DNA of 5,549 bases. It comes from an uncultured Oscillospiraceae bacterium. GTDB lineage: Bacteria; Bacillota_A; Clostridia; Oscillospirales; Oscillospiraceae. Location of the stretch: contig CAAGIU010000210.1 in assembly GCA_900770015.1 (NCBI GenBank), forward strand, positions 1 through 5,549, read 5' to 3'. The notes below the pieces were generated by a model. It was given only the letters and a program-made list of their open reading frames with translations, made no database searches and was not told the DNA's origin. This document shows, in pieces, positions 1-5,458 of this stretch (its first letter is position 1; the number at the start of each line of letters is the position of its first letter). The position numbers were made by a program, and so were the translations under genes.

Positions 1-39
1 CGGTACGTTGCATGGAACCGGGTATCGAACGGCGTGCGC

Positions 40-92
40 AAGGCTCCCTCTGGGAGGGAGCTGTCAGCCGAAGGCTGACTGAAGGAGAGAGC
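40..92 (+). repeat. Double-hairpin intergenic repeat, copy A
   Basis: This 53-nt unit contains two consecutive perfect hairpins. The first is GCTCCCTC (43-50), loop TGG, GAGGGAGC (54-61). The second is GTCAGCC (63-69), loop GAA, GGCTGAC (73-79). A purine-rich tail (AAGGAGAGAGC) follows. The same architecture occurs in copy B (142-192, opposite strand) and copy C (5459-5506). It resembles dispersed non-coding repeats I associate with Faecalibacterium-like Clostridia; that link is from memory. There is no T-tract, so it is not a standard terminator. Function unknown. Confidence 0.8.
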
Positions 93-141
93 CCCGGACT
101 TTAAGATGCGGCACCGAAAGAAGCGCTGGCGGTCGACAAAC

Positions 142-192
142 GCTCTCTCCTTCAGTCCGCTTCGCGGCCAGCTCCCTCCCAGAGGGAGCCTT
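142..192 (-). repeat. Double-hairpin intergenic repeat, copy B (inverted)
   Basis: Read on the minus strand this unit matches copy A exactly over its first 24 nt (169-192) and last 14 nt (142-155). The middle differs: instead of GTCAGCC-GAA-GGCTGAC it has CCGC-GAA-GCGG (157-167 on the plus strand, read in reverse). The sequence changed but a stem with the same GAA loop survived. It lies head-to-head with copy A, 49 nt apart, so together they can form one long hairpin. It sits downstream of the glycosyltransferase operon and would be transcribed by read-through. Confidence 0.8.
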
Positions 193-231
193 TGACGTGT
201 ACCGTGCGGTTCAGTTTACCGTTTATCCAGA

Positions 232-251
232 GCGATAAATTACAATTTAGC
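232..251 (-). repeat. AAATTGTA-type palindromic motif, left copy
   Basis: On the minus strand this reads GCTAAATTGTAATTTATCGC, a near-palindrome centred on GT: TAAATT pairs with AATTTA. A similar 19-nt sequence lies at 5420-5438. Both copies lie just outside the gene block and upstream of a double-hairpin repeat in the same orientation (copy B here, copy C on the right). It may be an outer part of the repeat family, an operator or an insertion target; the sequence alone does not decide. Confidence 0.4.
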
Positions 252-280
252 GAGAAGCTGAGTCAGAATATGCACTTCTC
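252..280 (-). terminator. Weak candidate terminator of the glf operon
   Basis: GAGAAG and CTTCTC (252-257 and 275-280) can pair around a 17-nt loop, starting four bases after the stop codon of the last operon gene. On the minus strand the following sequence is AT-rich (CTAAATTGTAATTTA) but lacks a real run of T. The stem is short and the loop long, so this would be a poor intrinsic terminator. Transcription may instead end at the long inverted repeat further on (40-192) or by Rho. Confidence 0.2.
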
Positions 281-284
281 ATTT

Positions 285-1187
285 TCAGACGATCACCGCA
301 GGGAGGAAAAAACGAATGATGATTTTAACAAATGTGTAGGCATTGACCCGGACGGCTCCCGGGCGTAACCGCACGGCCTGATACCAAAGCCGCCACGCCT
401 GACGGAACTGCCGGGCGTTGATGTGCAGTGTGACGCCCAGAATGGCGAAATCCGCCTTTGCGGTTTTGTGGGCATCCAGAAATTCTCTGTGCAGGGCAAA
501 AATTTTTTCATAGCCCGCGATTCTCCGCTCAGGATGGGCGGAAATCCGGTTTCCCCGGTGGAAATGGTAGGTTCCCAGCACTTCCGGGACATAGCGCACC
601 GGGTAATCCCTGGCAATCCGCAGCCAAAGCTCCAGATCCTGCAATGCCGGGACGCTTTCTTCAAATCCCCCCACCGCTTCAAACACGCTTCTGCGGATCA
701 GCGGGAAGGAGGTAGAACCGATGAGATTGCGGCGGAACAGCTCCGGGTAGAGGTTTCCCTCCGGCATGGGATTTGGGAAGCGAAGCCGGGTTTTCCCGGT
801 TTGCTCCATAAGAATTCGGGTATTGCCGTAGACCAGGGCCGCCTCCGGGGTAATCGCGGTCAGCTGCAGCGCCAGCTTATTGGGTGCCCACTGGTCGTCG
901 TCATCCAGAAAGGCCAGAAATTCTCCCTTAGCCTGTTTCGCGCCGAAATTTCTTGCGGCATTGGCGCCGGAATTGCGGGGCATTTCCAGATAGGTTACGT
1001 TTTCAAACTCCGCGCAGAGTGTTTCCAGCTCCCCGGCCAGGGTTCTGTCCTCCGGGGCGTCGTTGACGAGGAAAATCTCCAGATTCCTCCAGGTCTGCTC
1101 CGCAACGCTCACCAGCGCCCGGCGAACCACGGGAATCGGTCTGCGGCAGGTGGTGACGATGGCCGTCACAAGGGGTCGTTCTTCCAT
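285..1187 (-). CDS. GT2 family glycosyltransferase (last gene of glf operon)
   Basis: This 300-residue protein is a GT-A fold family 2 glycosyltransferase, expected to transfer a sugar from a nucleotide donor to a growing glycan in the cytoplasm or at the inner membrane face. The N-terminal domain starts with VTAIVTTCRRP, has the nucleotide-binding ND pair at 42-43, GANAARNFGA around 74-83 and a DDDD metal-binding cluster at 95-98 (the DXD motif). A QDLELWLRIA segment at 183-192 fits the usual catalytic-base region. The C-terminus (286-300) is strongly hydrophobic with two basic residues and probably touches the membrane. I chose the start at 1187 because AGAGGA lies seven bases upstream, overlapping the stop codon of the GT4 gene, and homology begins immediately after it. 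The reading frame stays open for 74 more codons upstream, but those lie inside the GT4 gene and look like no protein. Donor and acceptor are unknown; a galactofuranosyl transfer is plausible from context. Confidence 0.9.
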   Translation of the reverse strand: MEERPLVTAIVTTCRRPIPVVRRALVSVAEQTWRNLEIFLVNDAPEDRTLAGELETLCAEFENVTYLEMPRNSGANAARNFGAKQAKGEFLAFLDDDDQWAPNKLALQLTAITPEAALVYGNTRILMEQTGKTRLRFPNPMPEGNLYPELFRRNLIGSTSFPLIRRSVFEAVGGFEESVPALQDLELWLRIARDYPVRYVPEVLGTYHFHRGNRISAHPERRIAGYEKIFALHREFLDAHKTAKADFAILGVTLHINARQFRQAWRLWYQAVRLRPGAVRVNAYTFVKIIIRFFLPAVIV

Positions 1188-1198
1188 AGTTGTATCCT

Positions 1199-2293
1199 CT
1201 ATCGGTACAGCGCCAGCCAGCTTTCCGTCATCTGCCGGACGCCGAAGCCCCGCTGCTCCATTTGGCGCGCCCAGTCCGCCCCGGTGGGTTTCCCGGGAAA
1301 CTGCCGGATGGCATCGCTCCACCTGGAAATCTCCAGCGGCAGCCGCTGCACAAGACCCAGCCCGGCATCGGTTTCCTCCGTCACGTTGTCTGAAATCAGG
1401 CACGGACACCCTGCCGCCTGGGCTTCCAGCACCGCCACGGGAAAACCCTCCCCGGGGTTGGATGGCAGCAGCAGACAGTCAAAGGCCTTCATCCACGCAG
1501 CCACATCCGTGCGCTGCCCCGGGAAGAAGATTCGGAGATCTCCCTTTGCCCGCTCTTTCAGTTGGGGCAGCAGCTCGCCGTCGCCCAGAAAGACAAACCG
1601 CAGACCCGGCATATCCCGGAGGGCTTCCGAAAGAGACAGGGCAAAGGCGTGGTTTTTCATGGGGGTCATTCTTGCTGCCATACCGATGACGATATCCCTG
1701 TCACCAGCCCGGAGGCTTTTTCGGACAGCATCGGTCTGTTCCCTTGTCACGTTCTGAAAGGCTTCCGTATCCACGCCGTTATGGACCACGGCAAAGGGCT
1801 GCTTGCCGAAGAGGAATTCCCCCGCCGCCCGGCTGCAGCCGACTCTTTCCGTGGCACAGGTGCGGATGAGGAACCGGAACACCGGGACGCCCAGGAGCTT
1901 CTGCACCGCCGGGGCCTTGCGCTGGATGGCCGTCACATGGCTGTGGCAGATTCGCACCGGAATCCCCGCCCGCTTTGCCGCCAGCAGCGCCACCCCGGAC
2001 TGCATCCCGGTGTGGACGTGGACGGCGTCATAGGAAACCGGCGCATTTTCTAAAAGCTGCCGGAAATCACGCAGATACCGGACAGGCCCCAAGGCCCGGA
2101 CATCCCCGGGGAGTATGTAGACCCGGCAGCCCTGTTCCCGCAGAAACGCCACGGTTTCCTGCCGCGTCCGTCCTTCATGGGTCACGAAATCAAAGTGGTA
2201 TTGCTTCCGATCCATCCGCGACAGCACCTGCAGCACCACGGCGGTGTCCCCGCCCCGGCCCAGATAGCCGATGACATGCAGAATGTTCTTCAT
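1199..2293 (-). CDS. GT4 family glycosyltransferase (GT-B fold)
   Basis: This 364-residue protein is a retaining GT-B glycosyltransferase of family 4, similar in style to EpsF-type exopolysaccharide enzymes. The N-terminal Rossmann domain begins MKNILHVIGYLGRGGD, with the glycine-rich loop at 11-15, and contains VHVHTG (91-96) and CHSH (116-119), typical of the acceptor domain. The linker has VVHNGVD (169-175). The C-terminal donor domain starts near 200 (IVIGMAARMTPMKNH), has FLGDGEL (235-241), and carries the signature EX7E in GEGFPVAVLEAQ (E282 and E290), which binds the nucleotide sugar. Length is normal and no part is missing. The start at 2293 has an AGGAGAGG ribosome binding site lying within the last codons and stop of the preceding GT2 gene, three bases away, which suggests translational coupling. 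The sugar transferred cannot be read from the sequence. Confidence 0.93.
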   Translation of the reverse strand: MKNILHVIGYLGRGGDTAVVLQVLSRMDRKQYHFDFVTHEGRTRQETVAFLREQGCRVYILPGDVRALGPVRYLRDFRQLLENAPVSYDAVHVHTGMQSGVALLAAKRAGIPVRICHSHVTAIQRKAPAVQKLLGVPVFRFLIRTCATERVGCSRAAGEFLFGKQPFAVVHNGVDTEAFQNVTREQTDAVRKSLRAGDRDIVIGMAARMTPMKNHAFALSLSEALRDMPGLRFVFLGDGELLPQLKERAKGDLRIFFPGQRTDVAAWMKAFDCLLLPSNPGEGFPVAVLEAQAAGCPCLISDNVTEETDAGLGLVQRLPLEISRWSDAIRQFPGKPTGADWARQMEQRGFGVRQMTESWLALYR

Positions 2294-2296
2294 GGC

Positions 2297-3070
2297 TCAT
2301 CCTCTCCTGCGGGGATAGATGCGCTTCCACACGGCAAGCGTTGCGTACCTTACAAAGCAGTAGCAGCTGAAGATCAGCGGCAGCTTCTCCACCTTCCGGT
2401 ACAGCGTCCACACGCCCATGGCGGCCTTGCACTTGTTGCTGGACAGGGAAGCCGCCGACCGCCGGTAGCAGGCCAGCACCTCCTGCATACCATAGCAGAC
2501 ATGCCCCGCCTTCAGGATCTGCAGCCAGGTGGCGGCATCCTGCCTCCGGCGAAAATCCGGCATGACCATGTCCTCCCGGCGCACTTTGGATGCATCCACC
2601 ATGATCCCGGCGGTCTGGAGCAGATTGTGGGTCAGAAAGCCCTCGTAATCCAGCCGGGGCAGCATATGGATGTATTTATTCAGCGGTGTGCCGTCGTCGG
2701 CAATGACCTCGTAGGAGGTGCAGCTGAAGGCCGCCTGGTTTTCCAGCATGAAGGCCACCTGCTTCCGGAGCTTTTCCGGCTTCCAGAGATCGTCCGCATC
2801 CAGATAGGCCACGAACCTGCCGGTGCATTCCGCGAGCGCCCGATTCCTTGCCACCGCCGCGCCGCCGTTTTCCGCCAGCCGGATCACCCGAATTCTGGGG
2901 TCCTGGGCGGCAAACCGTTGGGCAATGGCGGCGGTATCGTCGGTGGAAGCGTCGTCCACGATGAGCATTTCCCAGTTTTCCCAGGTCTGGCTCTGCACCG
3001 AGCGGATGGTGGCCTCCAGATACTTCCCGCTGTTGCAGGCGGGGGTGATGATCGACACCAGCTCCTGCAT
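2297..3070 (-). CDS. GT2 family glycosyltransferase (second gene of glf operon)
   Basis: This 257-residue protein is a compact family 2 glycosyltransferase. It shows the full GT-A signature: VSIITPACNSGKYL at the N-terminus, SVQSQTW (24-30), IVDDASTDDT (37-46, first nucleotide-binding aspartates), ENGGAAVARNRAL (67-79), and YLDADDLW (89-96, the DXD metal site). RRQDAATWLQIL around 175-186 occupies the catalytic-base region, and CYRRSAASLS (201-210) matches the conserved arginine segment that follows. The tail from about 224 (LYRKVEKLPLIFSCYCFVRY) alternates basic and hydrophobic residues and ends in RRR, fitting peripheral membrane association. It starts two bases after the glf stop codon and has no clear Shine-Dalgarno sequence: the upstream bases read AAAAACCTGTAACC. 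Translation therefore probably depends on ribosomes finishing glf. It probably adds a sugar to the same glycan as its neighbours; its donor is unknown, and UDP-galactofuranose is a candidate because glf is adjacent. Confidence 0.93.
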   Translation of the reverse strand: MQELVSIITPACNSGKYLEATIRSVQSQTWENWEMLIVDDASTDDTAAIAQRFAAQDPRIRVIRLAENGGAAVARNRALAECTGRFVAYLDADDLWKPEKLRKQVAFMLENQAAFSCTSYEVIADDGTPLNKYIHMLPRLDYEGFLTHNLLQTAGIMVDASKVRREDMVMPDFRRRQDAATWLQILKAGHVCYGMQEVLACYRRSAASLSSNKCKAAMGVWTLYRKVEKLPLIFSCYCFVRYATLAVWKRIYPRRRG

Positions 3071-3072
3071 GG

Positions 3073-4182
3073 TTACAGGTTTTTCTGCGCGCAGGCCAGC
3101 GCCGCGGCGATGACCTGATCCATATCATAGTATTTGTATTCGCCCAGCCGTCCGCCGAAGATCACATGGCTTTCCGCATCGGCCAGGGCCCGGTATTTGG
3201 CGTAGAGCGCCCCGTTGACGGCGTCGTTGACGGGGTAGTATGGCTCGTCGCCGGGCTTCCATTCGCTGCTGTATTCCCGGCTGATGACGGTTTTGGGAAT
3301 TTCGTGTCCCTGGTCATCCAGACCGAACTGGAACCATTTGTGCTCGATGATCCGGGTCCAGGGGGTCTCCCGGTCGGTGTAGTTCACGGCGGCGTTGCCC
3401 TGGAAATTGGGCTTGTCCAGCAGCTCGGTCTCAAACCGCACCGAGCGGTACTGCAGGCAGCCCAGGCAGTAGCCAAAGTAGGCGTCGATGGGGCCGGTGT
3501 AGACCACGGTCTTTGCCATGGCGTCCCAGTCGGCTTTGCGCGCCAGATAGTCCTCGTTCAGCCGAACCTCGATGCCCTGAAGCATATTCGCCACCAGCTT
3601 GGTATAGCCGCCCATGGGGATGCCCTGATAGAGGGCGTTGAAATAGTTGTTGTCGAAGGTCAGCCGCACAGGCAGCCGCTTGATGATGAAGGCGGGCAGG
3701 TCACGGCAGTCCCGGCCCCACTGCTTTTCGGTGTAGCCCTTCACCAGCTTCTCGAAGATGTCCCGTCCCACCAGGCTGATGGCCTGCTCCTCCAGATTTT
3801 TGGGTTCTCCCTGGATTTCCGCCCGCTGGGAGGCGATGCGTTCCATGGCCTCCTCCGGGGTCACCACGCCCCACATCCGGTTGAAGGTGTACATATTGAA
3901 GGGCAGGGAATAGAGCTCGCCCTTGTAGTTGGCCACGGGGCTGTTGGTGAAACGGTTGAACTCCGCGAATTTGTTGACATAATCCCAAACCTGCTTGTTA
4001 TTGGTATGGAAGATGTGGGCGCCGTATTCGTGGACATGGATGCCCTCCACGTTTTTGGTATAGACATTGCCGCCGATGTTGGGACGGCGGTCAATGACCA
4101 GCACGGTTTTGCCCCGGTCCGCAGCCTCCCGGGCAAACACGGCGCCGAACAGTCCGGCGCCCACGATCAGATAATCATACAT
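3073..4182 (-). CDS. glf: UDP-galactopyranose mutase
   Basis: This 369-residue flavoenzyme interconverts UDP-galactopyranose and UDP-galactofuranose in the cytoplasm, supplying the donor for galactofuranose-containing cell-surface glycans. The N-terminus is an FAD-binding Rossmann motif, MYDYLIVGAGLFGAVFARE (G8, G10, G13), followed by VLVIDRRPNIGGN (27-39). Family hallmarks follow: EYGAHIFHTNN (52-62), NRFTNSPVANY (76-86), YTEKQWGRD (150-158), LPVRLTFDNNYF with conserved R173 (170-181), TRIIEHK with R277 (276-282), SREYSS (301-306) and the C-terminal FGGRLGEYKYYDMD (342-355), whose arginine and tyrosines contact substrate and flavin in known enzymes. Length equals the usual bacterial enzyme (about 370). 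I chose the start at 4182 because GGGAGGAAA lies just upstream and the Rossmann motif begins at residue 3. The frame is open for 78 more codons upstream, but that stretch has no protein-like features and crosses the promoter. It is the first gene of the operon, about 50 nt behind a TTGATT-17-TATAAT promoter. Confidence 0.98.
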   Translation of the reverse strand: MYDYLIVGAGLFGAVFAREAADRGKTVLVIDRRPNIGGNVYTKNVEGIHVHEYGAHIFHTNNKQVWDYVNKFAEFNRFTNSPVANYKGELYSLPFNMYTFNRMWGVVTPEEAMERIASQRAEIQGEPKNLEEQAISLVGRDIFEKLVKGYTEKQWGRDCRDLPAFIIKRLPVRLTFDNNYFNALYQGIPMGGYTKLVANMLQGIEVRLNEDYLARKADWDAMAKTVVYTGPIDAYFGYCLGCLQYRSVRFETELLDKPNFQGNAAVNYTDRETPWTRIIEHKWFQFGLDDQGHEIPKTVISREYSSEWKPGDEPYYPVNDAVNGALYAKYRALADAESHVIFGGRLGEYKYYDMDQVIAAALACAQKNL

Positions 4183-4239
4183 GGTATTTCCTCCCGGTTC
4201 GGAAAACGCCAAAAGGGCAGTCTCCCGCATGATATGTTG

Positions 4240-4268
4240 ATTATACCCGAATCCGGGGGGAAAATCAA
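4240..4268 (-). promoter_or_regulatory. Sigma-A type promoter of the glf operon
   Basis: On the minus strand TTGATT (4263-4268) is followed by exactly 17 bases and a perfect TATAAT (4240-4245). Transcription would start near 4233, leaving a leader of about 50 nt that includes the GGGAGGAAA ribosome binding site of glf. The spacer has a run of C on the minus strand. This is the only convincing minus-strand promoter in the gap, so it probably drives all four genes. Confidence 0.75.
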
Positions 4269-4333
4269 CCGCCAGTCGCGGCGGACAAGGGCGCGTCGAC
4301 TGACTGCATTGCTGAGAGCCTTTTTCCTCTGCC

Positions 4334-4374
4334 CGGTTCGTTTCGGGGCGCGGTTCGTTTACATAATTACATAA
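4334..4374. promoter_or_regulatory. Direct repeats between the divergent promoters
   Basis: The decamer CGGTTCGTTT occurs twice (4334-4343 and 4351-4360), start-to-start distance 17 bases. The octamer TTACATAA follows as a perfect tandem pair (4359-4366 and 4367-4374). They lie 36-76 bases upstream of the plus-strand -35 box and 66 or more bases upstream of the glf -35 box. An A-rich stretch (to 4409) follows and could act as an UP element. An imperfect inverted repeat CAGTCG/CGACTG lies at 4273-4302. Repeated sites here suggest regulator binding, but no known operator is recognised. Confidence 0.35.
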
Positions 4375-4409
4375 AAAGTTGCAATTATGGCAGTAAAAAA
4401 GCAAAAAAG

Positions 4410-4438
4410 TTGACATTTTCGATTGTATATGTTAAGAT
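4410..4438 (+). promoter_or_regulatory. Sigma-A type promoter of the SleB-like gene
   Basis: A perfect TTGACA (4410-4415) is followed by 17 bases and TAAGAT (4433-4438, four of six matches). The -10 box is preceded by TGT, giving an extended -10 element. A-tracts lie immediately upstream of the -35 box (AAAAAAGCAAAAAAG). Start of transcription is predicted near 4445, about 207 nt before the gene at 4652. This should be a strong promoter. Confidence 0.75.
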
Positions 4439-4444
4439 AGCCGC

Positions 4445-4651
4445 AATCTATCCGGTGCCGCCCAGGAAATTGCACCGTCGGCGTGATTTCGACGGGTTAT
4501 TCGCCGGGGGCGCGCTATAATGGGATAGACAAAACGGTCTGAAGCGCGCAGAAATTGTCTGCTGAGCGCTCCCGGGGCAGGCTCCCGTTTCCCATCCTTC
4601 CGGAAATGCCCACGGCGCTTCAACCCCCCAAAAACAGAAGGAGATGATATC
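4445..4651 (+). promoter_or_regulatory. Long structured leader of the SleB-like gene
   Basis: The predicted 5' untranslated region is about 207 nt and contains several possible stems. CGGTGC/GCACCG pair at 4453-4458 and 4472-4477. CGGCG/CGCCG pair at 4479-4483 and 4502-4506. A strong stem at 4543-4570 combines AGCGC+GCAGA with TCTGC+GCGCT, with a 5-nt loop and a 3-nt bulge. No stem is followed by a T-tract, so I see no intrinsic attenuator, and I recognise no riboswitch class. A TATAAT at 4516-4521 lacks a good -35 box. The leader ends with AAGGAG (4638-4643), eight bases before the ATG. Control at the level of translation or RNA stability is possible. Confidence 0.4.
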
Positions 4652-5353
4652 ATGGACATGGATCAGATGATGAATGAAGACCCCAGGAACGAATCCCAGG
4701 CGGAGCCCCAGACGGAACCCCAGGCGGAACCCAGAACCGAGCCCATCAGAAGGCGGCGGAAGAAAAAGAAGACCATTCCGCTTCCCGCTTTCCTGACCCG
4801 GATCGGTGAGGATGTGCGGTGGTACTACGATATCCGGCTGTGGTCGCCGCTGCTGGTGGTGCTGTTTCTTCTGGTTCTGATTCCCAGCTGCTCCCGCACG
4901 GAAAAGCCGGAGGAGACCGTCCCGGAGATTTCTGTGGTGGAATCCACCCCGGCGGAGACCACCGAGCCCACCCAGGAGCCCATTGACCCCGAGGCCGAGG
5001 CGCTGGCCAGACTGGCCGACACCGTGGGCGCCGGACGGTCGGACAATGTGAAGACCATCATCATGTGGGTGGCCATCAACCGTTCCGAGGACCGGGCCAA
5101 CGGCTACGGACTGAGCCTGCTGGAGGAAATCGCCCGTCCCAACCAGTGGCAGGGCTATGACGAAAACGGCGCCTACTCCAACGGCGTATACCAGATCGCA
5201 AAAGAGGTGCTGGACATCCAGGCAAGGGGCGGTCTGCGGCCTCTGGATTCGGACATGCTGTGGTTCGTGCTCAACGACGACGGCTCCATCACCCTGCGCA
5301 ACCAGTTTACCGCCACCGCTAACCAGAAATGGCGGGAAAAAACCGTCAAATAA
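4652..5353 (+). CDS. Membrane-anchored protein with divergent SleB-like (cell wall hydrolase) domain
   Basis: This 233-residue protein has an acidic, glutamine/proline-rich N-terminus (1-31), a very basic patch RRRRKKKK (33-40), one hydrophobic segment (about 64-78, SPLLVVLFLLVLIPS) and an extracytoplasmic part. The positive patch before the membrane segment predicts an N-in, C-out signal-anchor protein. After a Glu/Thr/Pro linker (83-112), the domain from 115 resembles SleB-type (Hydrolase_2) wall hydrolases: EALARL (116-121), WVAINRSED (139-147, like the VVLNRV segment), LLEEIARPNQW (156-166, like VIYQPGQFS), YQIAKEVLD (180-188) and DMLWFVLNDDG (201-211). SleB enzymes usually have a glutamate in a GEA(R)GE motif after the first helix. 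Here that place reads TVGAGRS, so catalysis is doubtful. IPSC (77-80) is not a good lipobox. The start is supported by AAGGAG eight bases upstream. It has its own promoter, leader and terminator and is divergent from the glf operon. The existence of the gene is firm; the family call is from remembered motifs. Confidence 0.85.
   Translation: MDMDQMMNEDPRNESQAEPQTEPQAEPRTEPIRRRRKKKKTIPLPAFLTRIGEDVRWYYDIRLWSPLLVVLFLLVLIPSCSRTEKPEETVPEISVVESTPAETTEPTQEPIDPEAEALARLADTVGAGRSDNVKTIIMWVAINRSEDRANGYGLSLLEEIARPNQWQGYDENGAYSNGVYQIAKEVLDIQARGGLRPLDSDMLWFVLNDDGSITLRNQFTATANQKWREKTVK
4697..4744 (+). repeat. Four tandem 12-bp units coding QAEP-type repeats
   Basis: Four in-frame 12-bp units (CAGGCGGAGCCC, CAGACGGAACCC, CAGGCGGAACCC, AGAACCGAGCCC) encode QAEP, QTEP, QAEP and RTEP at residues 16-31 of the SleB-like protein. 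The unit size is a multiple of three, so copy-number change would alter the length of the cytoplasmic tail without a frameshift. Confidence 0.75.
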
Positions 5354-5360
5354 GTACATC

Positions 5361-5394
5361 CCCCCAATCGGCCTCCGATTGGGGGAATTATTTT
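5361..5394 (+). terminator. Rho-independent terminator of the SleB-like gene
   Basis: A perfect 11-bp stem, CCCCCAATCGG (5361-5371) with CCGATTGGGGG (5375-5385), encloses the loop CCT and begins seven bases after the stop codon. The tail AATTATTTT (5386-5394) is T-rich but interrupted by A. On the minus strand the stem is not followed by a T run, so it should act mainly on plus-strand transcription. Confidence 0.88.
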
Positions 5395-5419
5395 GGAATG
5401 TGCTTATCGGGTTAACTCA

Positions 5420-5438
5420 GCAAATTGTAGTTTAACGC
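5420..5438 (+). repeat. AAATTGTA-type motif, right copy
   Basis: GCAAATTGTAGTTTAACGC matches the left motif (232-251, minus strand) at 17 positions when one gap is allowed: GC-AAATTGTA-x-TTTA-x-CGC. It lies 34 nt after the terminator stem and 20 nt before the double-hairpin repeat copy C, in the same orientation as that repeat. GTTAAC and GTTTAAC flank its core (5411-5416 and 5430-5436). A small hairpin, GGCGC/GCGCC, follows at 5442-5455. Confidence 0.4.
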
Positions 5439-5458
5439 ACTGGCGCGGCAGCGCCCTT

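Noticed and set aside
1..40. tRNA-like TTCGATA T-loop on the minus strand near the left edge
   Set aside because: The flanking bases cannot form a T-stem, and no anticodon arm or acceptor stem is present.
1188..1409. Upstream extension of the last GT2 gene to a start at 1409
   Set aside because: The extra 74 residues overlap the GT4 gene in another frame and resemble no protein. The start at 1187 has a good ribosome binding site directly before the GT-A homology.
423..1757. Long plus-strand open frame (444 codons) opposite the GT2 and GT4 genes
   Set aside because: It is antisense to two clearly recognisable glycosyltransferases, spans their junction, and its translation shows no domain or family-like motif. 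Long antisense frames are common in GC-rich coding DNA.
2177..4374. Two long plus-strand open frames (2177-3118 and 3166-4374) opposite the GT2 and glf genes
   Set aside because: Both are mirror frames of strongly conserved genes; their translations are low-complexity, rich in V, G, H and Q, with no family motifs. The second also runs through the glf start region.
4183..4416. Upstream extension of glf to a start at 4416
   Set aside because: It would place the promoter inside the gene and add 78 residues before the Rossmann motif, which normally begins at the very N-terminus.
4606..4647. Possible 13-codon leader peptide whose stop overlaps the ribosome binding site of the SleB-like gene
   Set aside because: It has no convincing ribosome binding site of its own, and the peptide (MPTALQPPKNRRR) shows no regulatory codon run. 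It could be chance.
4728..4900. Lipoprotein signal (IPSC at residues 77-80) in the SleB-like protein
   Set aside because: A proline precedes the serine in the box, and the hydrophobic segment begins more than 60 residues from the N-terminus, so a signal-anchor is more likely than lipidation.
4448..5359. Minus-strand open frame of 303 codons opposite the SleB-like gene
   Set aside because: The plus strand has the promoter, ribosome binding site, membrane topology and terminator. The minus frame is repetitive (GLGSGFRLGF type), arising from the tandem 12-bp units and GC-rich codons.
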